DNA from: Silene conica
Lineage: Eukaryota > Streptophyta > Magnoliopsida > Caryophyllales > Caryophyllaceae
Length of the DNA stretch: 64,000 bases
Assembly: GCA_029255685.2 (NCBI GenBank)
Contig: CM055315.2
Location: 31,501,501-31,565,500 of the forward strand
Direction: 5' to 3'
The notes under the pieces were generated by a model. The model ran no database searches. It saw only the letters and a list, made by a program, of their open reading frames with translations, and was not told the origin of the DNA. The position numbers and the translations under genes were made by a program. Position 1 is the stretch's first letter. The number at the start of each line of letters is the position of its first letter. Below are positions 23,225 through 34,969 of this stretch, one piece after another.

Positions 23225-24755
23225 ATGGCGGAATACGATGACGAAACATTGCTCGCTCATTTACTCGACAGGCTTCGTAATCAGCCCAGAGGACCCTGTC
23301 ACAAACAAGATGAGTTCAAATTTTCCGAACTTCCGGAATTTACAGGAGGTAACGACCCAGAGAATTACCTAGAATGGGAACGGAAAATCGAACGGATGTT
23401 TGATTTTAAAGACCTAAGTGACGAGAAAAGGTGTCGATATGCGATTAGGAAAAGGAGCATCGTTGTGGTTTGAGGGACTAAAGACGAAAAGAGCACGGGC
23501 AGGGAAAGACAAAATTACTTCTTGGGAATCTTTGAAACGCAAACTTCGTAAGCGGTATGTACCTACTACTCATAGAATGACTACTTACCGTAAAATCGCG
23601 GAATTTAGACAAGGGAAATTGAGTGTGGGGGATTATATCGATGCATTTGAAAATTTATCTTTGATGGGGGAAGTGGAGGAAACTGAGGAGCAAAAGATGT
23701 CAAGGTTTTTGCGTGGACTAAACTCTGATATTGCTAATGTCGTTGAATTGTACCCATACTCTGATTTTGACACCCTTTGCGGACTTTGTTTGAAATTAGA
23801 GACTCAGGGGAAGGTGAAACATGGTGGAGGGTCAGGTACAGAATTTAAGTGTAAAGTTTGGTCTAATCCCGAGTCGCCTTTGAAACCTTTCACATTCGAA
23901 AATAGTCCACTCTTGAACTCCAAAACCGACGGTTCTTCGTCTACCCCAAAATCGACTAATGCAACTAAAGAGACAAGCCTATTCAAGGTTAGATGTTTTA
24001 AATGTCAGGGTTTCGGACACTACCAAAATGCTTGCCCAAACAAACTGGTAGTGACTTTGAGGGAGGCCATGGATTACCGTGATGACTTACTGGTTGTAGA
24101 GGATGAGTCACTTGGTGGGGTGTTCAATCTCAATGAGGTTGAGGAGGAGAACTTGGATGTCGTGACATATGAGGCACCAAACTACGATGTAAGTTTGGTA
24201 ATTCGTACTTTGAAGGTCCAAGCTGAGCCAATACGGCTTGCGACTCAACAACGTGATCAATTATTTCATACAAAATGTCAAGTAAATGATAAGTGGTGTA
24301 GTGTGATTATTGATGGCGGGAGTTGTACTAACGCAACTTCAAGTGAGATGGTGTCGAAATTGGCATTGCAAACAGTGACTCATCCAACGCCCTATACTTT
24401 ACATTGGCTAAACGACGGTAAGAAAGTGCAAGTCTCGAAACAGGTTCGTATTTGTTTCACCATGGGTTCCTATGAAGATGAGGTCTTATGTGATGTGGTT
24501 CTTATGGACGCTTGCCACGTTCTCTTAGGTAGACCTTGGCAATATGACCGGGACGTGACACACATGGGTCGGAGCACTGAGTATACACTGTTTTCGAAAG
24601 GAAAAAAAGTCGTGTTGAAGTCTATGTCTTCTCAAGCCGTCCGAGCTATGTACTCTGGTCGTAAAAGAAGTCCAAGTCTATCAATACTAGAAATGGGTGA
24701 GAAGCGTGAGTTTGGGTTAGGTAAGGAAGCTTTGTTGGGTAAAAAAATCTATTAA
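23225..24755 (+). pseudogene. Unit 4 Gag-protease, same 8-bp deletion
   Basis: Carries the same deletion as unit 3 (near 23441-23449). The N-terminal frame stops at 23473 and the downstream Gag-protease frame is open to 24755. It differs from unit 3 by only a few bases, so the two are recent copies of each other. Confidence 0.9.
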
Positions 24756-25226
24756 TAGATTTCAGTCATCCACCTATCTTCGACGAGGAATATACGGATT
24801 ATGAGGCATGTGATTATAAGGCCAAGGAAACATGTCCTTCTTACGATTCTGGCCAGAAATTCGGAGCTGTTGCTGTCCCAATCACGCATACAATCAATGC
24901 TAGTGAGTTTTTAGTTCGACAATGTTTTTATTTGGTTAACTATCGGATCCCAAGAGCTGCTACAACAGTGATAAGCTCTGGTTGTTTAATGAGTTTAGTT
25001 AAAACAAGGTTCGAGACAAGGTGGCGATATTTGTGCACGGAGGGAGGTGGGGTGGACAACACAAGGAGACACTGAAATCAAGTGAAAGATACAACCATGT
25101 TAGGAAGATGATTCGAGCTCGCTGTTTAGATACGTCATTTCGTTTACTCTTCATATCGTGGATTTTTTATTCCGGTAAATTCAAACAACTAGAATTGAGG
25201 ACAACTCTTTTCGAAGGGGGAGGGGA

Positions 25227-25846
25227 TGATACGGGCTCGGATAACATTACTCCAAGTGACACTACTCAAGTCTTGTTATTTTCAAGCTCGATGTCTCGGT
25301 TCGTAAGCTTGGTTACATGCGATGGATTCACCTAAGTGCAAGGCTCCAGGAACTCAGGAAGTCATTTGAGTGCCACATTAATTAGCCAATAAAAGGGTGA
25401 TTATTACCCCTGTTTAATTGTGCCGTTTATACAATTCAATTTGGTATTTTTATTGCTAGAGTTAAGGTCTTCAATTAGCTAATTTAATTCAGTCATTAAG
25501 AGTCTCTCAAGTTGCTTGAACGGTTGTAATCTTGAGGCTATTTATAGTGTTAAGGATTTTATTTTTGGTCATTCAGCTTTCAGAAATCAAAAGATTCACA
25601 CATTGCTTGCGAGCATTATTTTCGTTAATTGTTCAAACGAGTTTTTGAATTGTTGACTTGTTCGTTCTCAATAGGTCTTGGGTTCGACCACCGTTGTCGA
25701 ATTATAGGTCTAGTTCGTCAACTTACTATCCTTTCGAGCATTATTGTTCACATCGATCAAACGCGATTAAGGTCGGGTTGCACCTAGTGCATTCGGGTCT
25801 AGTTGTGTGAGTTCGATTTTAAAGCTTCCGCTACTATTTCGTATCA
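25227..25846 (+). repeat. LTR 5 of the array
   Basis: 620 bp, TG to CA, shared between units 4 and 5. Nearly identical to LTR 4. Confidence 0.92.
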
Positions 25847-25943
25847 TAAGTGGTATCAGAGCTTCGGCTCTCGATTATCCAATTTCGAGGCGATTCTGGT
25901 TGTTTTAAAAAAAATTTACTGCAAAACGCAAGAAGGCAGAATC

Positions 25944-27474
25944 ATGGCGGAATACGATGACGAAACATTGCTCGCTCATTTACTCGACAGGCTTCGTAAT
26001 CAGCCCAGAGGACCCTGTCACAAACAAGATGAGTTCAAATTTTCCGAACTTCCGGAATTTACAGGAGGTAACGACGCAGAGAATTACCTAGAATGGGAAC
26101 GGAAAATCGAACGGATGTTTGATTTTAAAGACCTAAGTGACGAGAAAAGGTGTCGATATGCGATTAGGAAAAGGAGCATCGTTGTGGTTTGAGGGACTAA
26201 AGACGAAAAGAGCACGGGCAGGGAAAGACAAAATTACTTCTTGGGAATCTTTGAAATGCAAACTTCGTAAGCGGTATGTACCTACTACTCATAGAATGAC
26301 TACTTACCGTAAAATCGCGGAATTTAGACAAGGGAAATTGAGTGTGGGGGATTATATCGATGCATTTGAAAATTTATCTTTGATGGGGGAAGTGGAGGAA
26401 ACTGAGGAGCAAAAGATGTCAAGGTTTTTGCGTGGACTAAACTCTGATATTGCTAATGTCGTTGAATTGTACCCATACTCTGATTTTGACACCCTTTGCG
26501 GACTTTGTTTGAAATTAGAGACTCAGGGGAAGGTGAAACATGGTGGAGGGTCAGGTACAGAATTTAAGTGTAAAGTTTGGTCTAATCCCGAGTCGCCTTT
26601 GAAACCTTTCACATTCGAAAATAGTCCACTCTTGAACTCCAAAACCGACGGTTCTTCGTCTACCCCAAAATCGACTAATGCAACTAAAGAGACAAGCCTA
26701 TTCAAGGTTAGATGTTTTAAATGTCAGGGTTTCGGACACTACCAAAATGCTTGCCCAAACAAACTGGTAGTGACTTTGAGGGAGGCCATGGATTACCGTG
26801 ATGACTTACTGGTTGTAGAGGATGAGTCACTTGGTGGGGTGTTCAATCTCAATGAGGTTGAGGAGGAGAACTTGGATGTCGTGACATATGAGGCACCAAA
26901 CTACGATGTAAGTTTGGTAATTCGTACTTTGCAGGTCCAAGCTGAGCCAATACGGCTTGCGACTCAACAACGTGATCAATTATTTCATACAAAATGTCAA
27001 GTAAATGATAAGTGGTGTAGTGTGATTATTGATGGCGGGTGTTGTACTAACGCAACTTCAAGTGAGATGGTGTCGAAATTGGCATTGCAAACAGTGACTC
27101 ATCCAACGCCCTATACTTTACATTGGCTAAACGACGGTAAGAAAGTGCAAGTCTCGAAACAGGTTCGTATTTGTTTCACCATGGGTTCCTATGAAGATGA
27201 GGTCTTATGTGATGTGGTTCTTATGGACGCTTGCCACGTTCTCTTAGGTAGACCTTGGCAATATGACCGGGACGTGACACACATGGGTCGGAGCACTGAG
27301 TATACACTGTTTTCGAAAGGAAAAAAAGTCGTGTTGAAGCCTATGTCTTCTCAAGCCGTCCGAGCTATGTACTCTGGTCGTAAAAGAAGTCCAAGTCTAT
27401 CAATACTAGAAATGGGTGAGAAGCGTGAGTTTGGGTTAGGTAAGGAAGCTTTGTTGGGTAAAAAAATCTATTAA
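25944..27474 (+). pseudogene. Unit 5 Gag-protease, same 8-bp deletion
   Basis: The shared deletion lies near 26160-26168, the N-terminal frame stops at 26192 and the rest is open to 27474. A private change turns the protease motif IIDGGS into IIDGGC, next to the catalytic Asp. Another private change gives NDAEN for NDPEN near the Gag start. Confidence 0.9.
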
Positions 27475-27945
27475 TAGATTTCAGTCATCCACCTATCTTC
27501 GACGAGGAATATACGGATTATGAGGCATGTGATTATATGGCCAAGGAAACATGTCCTTCTTACGATTCTGGCCAGAAATTCGGAGCTGTTGCTGTCCCAA
27601 TCACGCATACAATCAATGCTAGTGAGTTTTTAGTTCGACAATGTTTTTATTTGGTTAACTATCGGATCCCAAGAGCTGCTACAACAGTGATAAGCTCTGG
27701 TTGTTTAATGAGTTTAGTTAAAACAAGGTTCGAGACAAGGTGGCGATATTTGTGCACGGAGGGAGGTGGGGTGGACAACACAAGGAGACACTGAAATCAA
27801 GTGAAAGATACAACCATGTTAGGAAGATGATTCGAGCTCGCTGTTTAGATACGTCATTTCGTTTACTCTTCATATCGTGGATTTTTTATTCCGGTAAATT
27901 CAAACAACTAGAATTGAGGACAATTCTTTTCGAAGGGGGAGGGGA

Positions 27946-28565
27946 TGATACGGGCTCGGATAACATTACTCCAAGTGACACTACTCAAGTCTTGTTATTT
28001 TCAAGCTCGATGTCTCGGTTCGTAAGCTTGGTTACATGCGATGGATTCACCTAAGTGCAAGGCTCCAGGAACTCAGGAAGTCATTTGAGTGCCACATTAA
28101 TTAGCCAATAAAAGGGTGATTATTACCCCTGTTTAATTGTGCCGTTTATACAATTCAATTTGGTATTTTTATTGCTAGAGTTAAGGTCTTCAATTAGCTA
28201 ATTTAATTCAGTCATTAGGAGTCTCTCAAGTTGCTTGAACGGTTGTAATCTTGAGGCTATTTATAGTGTTAAGGATTTTATTTTTGGTCATTCAGTTTTC
28301 AGAAATCAAAAGATTCACACATTGCTTGCGAGCATTATTTTCGTTAATTGTTCAAACGAGTTTTTGAATTGTTGACTTGTTCGTTCTCAATAGGTCTTGG
28401 GTTCGACCACCGTTGTCGAATTATAGGTCTAGTTCGTCAACTTACTATCCTTTCGAGCATTATTGTTCACATCGATCAAACGCGATTAAGGTCGGGTTGC
28501 ACCTAGTGCATTCGGGTCTAGTTGTGTGAGTTCGATTTTAAAGCTTCCGCTACTATTTCGTATCA
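27946..28565 (+). repeat. LTR 6 of the array
   Basis: 620 bp, TG to CA, shared between units 5 and 6. Confidence 0.92.
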
Positions 28566-28662
28566 TAAGTGGTATCAGAGCTTCGGCTCTCGATTATCCT
28601 ATTTCGAGGCGATTCTGGTTGTTTTAAAAAAAATTTACTGCAAAACGCAAGAAGGCAGAATC

Positions 28663-30201
28663 ATGGCGGAATACGATGACGAAACATTGCTCGCTCATTT
28701 ACTCGACAGGCTTCGTAATCAGCCTAGAGGACCCTGTCACAAACAAGATGAGTTCAAATTTTCCGAACTTCCGGAATTTACAGGAGGTAACGACCCAGAG
28801 AATTACCTAGAATGGGAACGGAAAATCGAACGGATGTTTGCTTTTAAAGACCTAAGTGACGAGAAAAGGTGTCGATATGCGATTTTGCGATTAGGAAAAG
28901 GAGCATCGTTGTGGTTTGAGGGACTAAAGACGAAAAGAGCATGGGCAGGGAAAGACAAAATTACTTCTTGGGAATCTTTGAAACGCAAACTTCGTAAGCC
29001 GTATGTACCTACTACTCATAGAATGACTACTTACCGTAAAATCGCGGAATTTAGACAAGGGAAATTGAGTGTGGGGGATTATATCGATGCATTTGAAAAT
29101 TTATCTTTGATGGGGGAAGTGGAGGAAATTGAGGAGCAAAAGATGTCAAGGTTTTTGCGTGGACTAAACTCTGATATTGCTAATGTCATTGAATTGTACC
29201 CATACTCTGATTTTGACACCCTTTGCGGACTTTGTTTGAAATTAGAGACTCAGGGGAAGGTGAAACATGGTGGAGGGTCAGGTACAGAATTTAAGTCTAA
29301 AGTTTGGTCTAATCCCGAGTCGCCTTTGAAACCTTTCACATTCGAAAATAGTCCACTCTTGAACTCCAAAACCGACGGTTCTTCGTCTACCCCAAAATCG
29401 ACTAATGCAACTAAAGAGACAAGCCTATTCAAGGTTAGATGTTTTAAATGTCAGGGTTTCGGACACTACCAAAATGCTTGCCCAAACAAACTGGTAGTGA
29501 CTTTGAGGGAGGCCATGGATTACCGTGATGACTTACTGGTTGTAGAGGATGAGTCACTTGGTGGGGTGTTCAATCTCAATGAGGTTGAGGAGGAGAAATT
29601 GGATGTCGTGACATATGAGGCACCAAACTACGATGTAAGTTTGGTAATTCGTACTTTGCAGGTCCAAGCTAAGCCAATACGGCTTGCGACTCAACAACGT
29701 GATCAATTATTTCATACAAAATGTCAAGTAAATGATAAGTGGTGTAGTGTGATTATTGATGGCGGGAGTTGTACTAACGCAACTTCAAGTGAGATGGTGT
29801 CGAAATTGGCATTGCAAACAGGGACTCATCCAACGCCCTATACTTTACATTGGCTAAACGACGGTAAGAAAGTGCAAGTCTCGAAACAGGTTCGTATTTG
29901 TTTCACCATGGGTTCCTATGAAGATGAGGTCTTATGTGATGTGGTTCTTATGGACGCTTGCCACGTTCTCTTAGGTAGACCTTGGCAATATGACCGGGAC
30001 GTGACGCACATGGGTCGGAGCACTGAGTATACACTGTTTTCGAAAGGAAAAAAAGTCGTGTTGAAGCCTATGTCTTCTCAAGCCGTCCGAGCTATGTACT
30101 CTGGTCGTAAAAGAAGTCCAAGTCTATCAATACTAGAAATGGGTGAGAAGCGTGAGTTTGGGTTAGGTAAGGAAGCTTTGTTGGGTAAAAAAATATATTA
30201 A
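28663..30201 (+). CDS. Unit 6 Gag-protease, intact frame
   Basis: A 512-codon frame with the same layout as unit 1: Gag core, CCHC zinc knuckle, IIDGGS retropepsin motif and LLGRPW. It has several private replacements (for example MFAFKDL for MFDFKDL, and KPYVP for KRYVP or KQYVP) but no stop or frameshift, and its PBS is the normal TGGTATCAGAGC. With unit 1 it is one of two copies that could still give full-length Gag-protease. Confidence 0.88.
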   Translation: MAEYDDETLLAHLLDRLRNQPRGPCHKQDEFKFSELPEFTGGNDPENYLEWERKIERMFAFKDLSDEKRCRYAILRLGKGASLWFEGLKTKRAWAGKDKITSWESLKRKLRKPYVPTTHRMTTYRKIAEFRQGKLSVGDYIDAFENLSLMGEVEEIEEQKMSRFLRGLNSDIANVIELYPYSDFDTLCGLCLKLETQGKVKHGGGSGTEFKSKVWSNPESPLKPFTFENSPLLNSKTDGSSSTPKSTNATKETSLFKVRCFKCQGFGHYQNACPNKLVVTLREAMDYRDDLLVVEDESLGGVFNLNEVEEEKLDVVTYEAPNYDVSLVIRTLQVQAKPIRLATQQRDQLFHTKCQVNDKWCSVIIDGGSCTNATSSEMVSKLALQTGTHPTPYTLHWLNDGKKVQVSKQVRICFTMGSYEDEVLCDVVLMDACHVLLGRPWQYDRDVTHMGRSTEYTLFSKGKKVVLKPMSSQAVRAMYSGRKRSPSLSILEMGEKREFGLGKEALLGKKIY

Positions 30202-30672
30202 TAGATTTCAGTCATCCACCTATCTTCGACGAGGAATATACGGATTATGAGGCATGTGATTATAAGGCCAAGGAAACATGTCCTTCTTACGATTCTGGCC
30301 AGAAATTCGGATCTGTTGCTGTCCCAATCACGCATACAATCAATGCTAGTGAGTTTTTAGTTCGACAGTGTTTTTATTTGGTTAACTATCGGATCCCTAG
30401 AGCTTCTACAACAGTGATAAGCTCTGGTTGTTTAATGAGTTTAGTTAAAACAAGGTTCGAGACAAGGTGGCGATATTTGTGCACGGAGGGAGGTGGGGTG
30501 GACAACACAAGGAGACACTGAAATCAAGTGAAAGATACAACCATGTTAGGAAGATGATTCGAGCTCGCTGTTTAGATACGTCATTTCGTTTACTCTTCAT
30601 ATCGTGGATTTTTTATTCCGGTAAATTCAAACAACTAGAATTGAGGACAATTCTTTTCGAAGGGGGAGGGGA

Positions 30673-31292
30673 TGATACGGGCTCGGATAACATTACTCCA
30701 AGTGACACTACTCAAGTCTTGTTATTTTCAAGCTCGATGTCTCGGTTCGTAAGCTTGGTTACATGCGATGGATTCACCTAAGTGCAAGGCTCCAGGAACT
30801 CAGGAAGTCATTTGAGTGCCACATTAATTAGCCAATAAAAGGGTGATTATTACCCCTGTTTAATTGTGCCGTTTATACAATTCAATTTGGTATTTTTATT
30901 GCTAGAGTTAAGGTCTTCAATTAGCTAATTTAATTCAGTCATTAGGAGTCTCTCAAGTTGCTTGAACGATTGTAATCTTGAGGCTATTTATAGTGTTAAG
31001 GATTTTATTTTTGGTCATTCAGTTTTCAGAAATCAAAAGATTCACACATTGCTTGCGAGCATTATTTTCGTTAATTGTTCAAACGAGTTTTTGAATTGTT
31101 GACTTGTTCGTTCTCAATAGGTCTTGGGTTCGATCACCGTTGTCGAATTATAGGTCTAGTTCGTCAACTTACTATCCTTTCGAGCATTATTGTTCACATC
31201 GATCAAACGCGATTAAGGTCAAGTTGCACCTAGTGCATTCAGGTCTAGTCGTGTGAGTTCGATTTCAAAGCTTCTGCTACTATTTCGTATCA
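30673..31292 (+). repeat. LTR 7 of the array (right end)
   Basis: 620 bp, ending TTTCGTATCA and followed by CTAAT, the probable target duplication. No PBS follows, which confirms that this is the terminal LTR. It shares AACGATTG with LTR 1. Confidence 0.92.
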
Positions 31293-31299
31293 CTAATAA

Positions 31300-33517
31300 C
31301 CCAACGAGAAGTGCAAGTAGCTCAACTTTCATAAAAATACAGTTACCAAATGATAAATAATAAGCGGTAATAAAATTACTTGATATGTTTCGGTCTATGA
31401 TGACTCAAACGAGTTTACCTAACTCGTTTTGGGGTTTTCCCATCCAAACAATCATTCATTTATTGAACCAAAGTCCAACGAAAACTACCGAAAATATTAC
31501 ATACGAGATATGGAATGAGAAGATTCCTAGTTTGTCATATATGGGGATATAGGGGTGTGAAGCTTATGTAAAGAACAAGTCTACCGATAAGCTTGCTCCA
31601 AATCTGACAAATTTGTCTTTGTAGGTTATCCAAAAACAACTCGTGCATATTACTTCTACAACTTCAAGAGAACAAAGTGTTCGTGTCTCGAGAGACTGTC
31701 TTCTTAGAGAATGATTTTATCTCTAAAAGACATAGTGGGAGAAAATTTGAACTTGACGAAGTTCGAGAGACATAAACCAAAAAAAAAGACGCACAAAGAT
31801 GTTCCTTCGTCGTCTAATACTGTTGTTTTTTCTCAACCTAGGAAGTCTAGAAGGGTTAGTCACAAACCCGATTGATGCGTGGGTATCATCGAGATGGATC
31901 ACGATTCGGATGTCTTACTTTTAGAAAGTAACGATCCTACAACTTACATGGCGGCCATTTCTAGTCCTAACTCTTCTTTATGGCTATAAGACATGCAATC
32001 CGAAATAAATTCTATGTACAAAAATCAAGTATGAAATTTGGTTGATTTGCCTAAAGATGTGATACCTCTTCAGTGCAAATGGATCTTTAAAGTAAATAAT
32101 GGTATAGAAGGGCATGATGATATCTACAAGGCAAGATTGGTTGCAAAAGGTTTCACTCAAGTTCATGGTTTACACTATGATGAAACTTTTGCTCTCGTTG
32201 CTATGCTCAGATCCATTCGGATAATGTTAGCGATTGCTGTATTTCATGATTATAAAATATGGCAAATGGATGTCAAAATCGCCTTCTTAAATGGGTATTT
32301 AGAGGAGGAAGTGTACATGACACAACCAGAAGGTTTTGTTGATCTAGAAAATCCTAACATGGTATGTAAACTTAAGAGATCCATTTATGGTCTTAAGCAA
32401 GCATAGAGGAGTTGGAATCATCGTTTTGATCATGTTATAAAAGACAATGGTTTTACTCAAAATGTCGAGGAACCATTTTTATACATGAAGTTTAGTGGGA
32501 GCAAAGTTATCTTCCTAATATTGTATGTAGATGACATACTACTCATTAAGAATGATGTGCCTATGCTCGATCACCTCTACCAAAAAGTGGTTACACAATT
32601 ATTTACAAATGAAAGATTTAGGAGAGGCACAACGCATATTGGACATCTGTATCTATAGAGATAGATCTAGTAGGATATTGCATTGAGTCAAGAGTTTTAT
32701 ATTGATAAGATTCTTCGACGATTTAGCATGGATAAATACAAGAGGGGATTTATTCCGATGGGTAGTGGGATTACCTTGAGCAAGTCTCAGTGACCCGCTA
32801 AACCCGAAGATGTTGAACACATGAGGTTGATCCCTTACGCATCCGTTGTTGGATCAATCACGTATGACATGATATGAACTCGTCCAGATGTCTCGTATGC
32901 TTTTGACCATGACTAGTAGATATCAAGACGAACCAGGTGAGAGTCACTAGATAATCGTCAAGAATATCCTTAAGTACATGAGAAGGACTAAGGATTCATT
33001 CTTGGTGTTTGGAGAAGACTCTGAGTTAAGTGTGAAAGGTTACACGGACTCGAGCTTCCAAACTGATAGGGATGATTTCAAATCCCAATCTGGCTTTGTT
33101 TTTATGATAAATAGTGGTCCGGTTAGCTGCAAAAGCTTCAAGGAGTCTGTCATTACACATTCTACAATGGAGGATGAGTACATTGCAGCATCAGAAACTG
33201 ACAAGGAAGTTGTATGGATAAGGTAATTCTTGGAGGGGATAAAGGTAGTTCCTAACGCCACAAACCCTATCACAATCTTTTGTGATAACAGTGTGGCTAT
33301 CTTTCAAGCTAAAGAGCCCATGTCTAGTAATAGGTCTAGACATGTACTTAGAAAATTTCATGTCATTAGAGATTTCATTGAAAGAAAAGAAATAGTGATT
33401 TGTAAGGCTGGGACAGATGATAACATTGTTGATCCTCTAACCAAGCCTTTATCGCAGGCTGTGCATGACCGACATGTAGTTTCCATGGTTCTTAAACGCA
33501 TGCCAAATTTGTATTAG
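31300..33517 (+). pseudogene. Decayed Ty1/Copia pol (integrase C-terminus, reverse transcriptase, RNase H)
   Basis: From about 31389 the plus strand shows the end of a Copia integrase domain (FRSMMTQTSLPNSFWG), then a linker, then reverse transcriptase from about 32037 with ARLVAKGFTQ, the catalytic first motif as WQMDVKIAFLNGYL, and YVDD near 32527. RNase H follows (SVKGYTDSSF near 33020, CDNSVAI near 33281) to a stop at 33515-33517. It is broken by many in-frame stops (for example TAG at 32404) and several frame changes. No LTR belonging to it was recognised, so it is an old remnant. The tandem array ends right at its left side. Confidence 0.85.
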
Positions 33518-34189
33518 ATTATGTGATATGAAATGAAAACTTGTTTCGGTGTTCATATATGATAATCGCATATATCGTTTGAGTTTTATTTTAAACTCTT
33601 TTATCTACTACTACGTTACATCCAAATAGGTTGCTGAGACAATTTGAATGTAAAACTCCTTGCGATAGTAGAATAATAAACACACAACATGCAGAAAATG
33701 CGTGGAATTAAAACTTTTTTACATGAATATAAAACATGCGATGTGATTTAGTTAAACAAGATGCGAAAGATAAACGATAGATAAGTTTAGTTATAAGTTA
33801 TATAAAACATTGTATCAAAACGGGATAGCATATCCCAAAAGCATCAAAAACTGAAATGTAAACGAGTCTAGCTAAACGATAAAATGTATAGTCATGTCGA
33901 TGCACTGCAACGCTCGCTAGCTCTTTGTGGAAAGATGAAACATGAAACATGTACGCCACAGTCAGTGGAAATATACTAAAGGTTCTCCCAGCCATTTATT
34001 GTCAATAAACATGTAACCAAGCACTTAGCACGTATATAATCATAAGCATGTTATGAACAACTGTAAATCATGTGAGGTATATAGAACAATACATCAACAT
34101 GTGATAACTATAAAAAAATCATATACTTTACTCAACTCAATTTCACTAACTCAAATATACTTATTAACAAGCATCTCAATTCACTTAGC
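33518..34189. other. Gene-free stretch after the Copia remnant
   Basis: No coding sequence is recognised. The composition changes near 33610, which may be an element boundary. A 65-codon minus-strand frame at 33798-33995 matches nothing I know. Confidence 0.4.
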
Positions 34190-34790
34190 TTAGTATCTAG
34201 TTCAGCGACCAAAACTCAAGGCATGACTAAACACACACAATTAACAGTATCTAGTTCAGAGGCCAAACTCAAGGCATGACTAGACACACTCAGGCCGCGT
34301 TGGTTCAGAGGCCAACTTAAGGCAAAACCAATACGTAGCAATTAACACTTTGGGCACAGCGCTAACGACCGTAGCTACCCCCAACGTGTAGATCACTCTT
34401 CGTGTCAGACTCACGGGCCAACTTAAGGCATGTCCCAACACGGTCAAACAAGCTCAAACTGGACTCAGAGGCCAACTTAAGGCATGTCCTAATGCATCAA
34501 ACAAACACGGATCAAACTGAGAGGTCTAACTCGAAACATACTCCAATATGCAACACACACACGTACCGAACTCAGAGACCACAACTCAAGGCATGTTTCG
34601 ATACGCAAGCAAACAAATATACGTATTGTACTTAAAGGTCTACTCAAGACATATTCCAATACACATCACTACTCACGCATACTAGGCTCAGAGGTCAGCT
34701 TAAGACATATCCTAGCATGCGACTCTAACACATACGCATTAAATTCTTAGGCCCACTCTAGGCCTCACCCAAGCGCATTCATAAAATGAG
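34190..34790. repeat. Degenerate ~65-80-bp minisatellite
   Basis: Around nine diverged units, each with a core like CTCAGAGGCCAACTTAAGGC followed by ATGTCCTAA-like sequence and an ACACAC-rich spacer. Substitutions are common and unit length varies, so the array is old. Its position next to LTR sequences suggests it belongs to a retrotransposon's untranslated region. Confidence 0.65.
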
Positions 34791-34969
34791 TTAAGATTCA
34801 ATCACTTTTCTATTATGCAATACACCATACTAAAGAATACAAGCGTGGAACTCGCATGAAAAAGGAACCAATCAAATCGGAACAACCGGCTGCCGACCGA
34901 CCGGCTGACAGTCCCTTCTCACTACAATCATTCTAAAAATTCTCAAGAGGAGGGGGTTCTCAGCCTGTG

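Larger units (their letters stand above)
14129..31292 (+). mobile_element. Tandem array of a Gag-protease-only LTR retrotransposon (seven LTRs, six internal regions)
   Basis: LTRs start at 14129, 16856, 19789, 22508, 25227, 27946 and 30673. Each is 620 bp, TGATACGGG to TTTCGTATCA. Between them are six ~2.1-kb internal regions, each with a PBS matching initiator tRNA-Met (TGGTATCAGAGC) five bases after the LTR, a gag-protease frame, ~470 bp of 3' sequence and a polypurine tract GAAGGGGGAGGGGA directly before the next LTR. No reverse transcriptase, RNase H or integrase fits. Unit lengths are 2727, 2933, 2719, 2719, 2719 and 2727 bp. Only the outer edges carry a target duplication (CTAAC/CTAAT), so the array behaves as one insertion expanded afterwards, most simply by unequal exchange between LTRs. 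The Gag and protease types point to Ty3. Confidence 0.92.

Noticed and set aside
14129-31292. The tandem array as a simple assembly duplication
   Set aside because: Units carry different private variants: an 8-bp deletion in three, a 183-bp insert in one, a PBS change in one, and many single-base differences. Unit number still needs long-read support.
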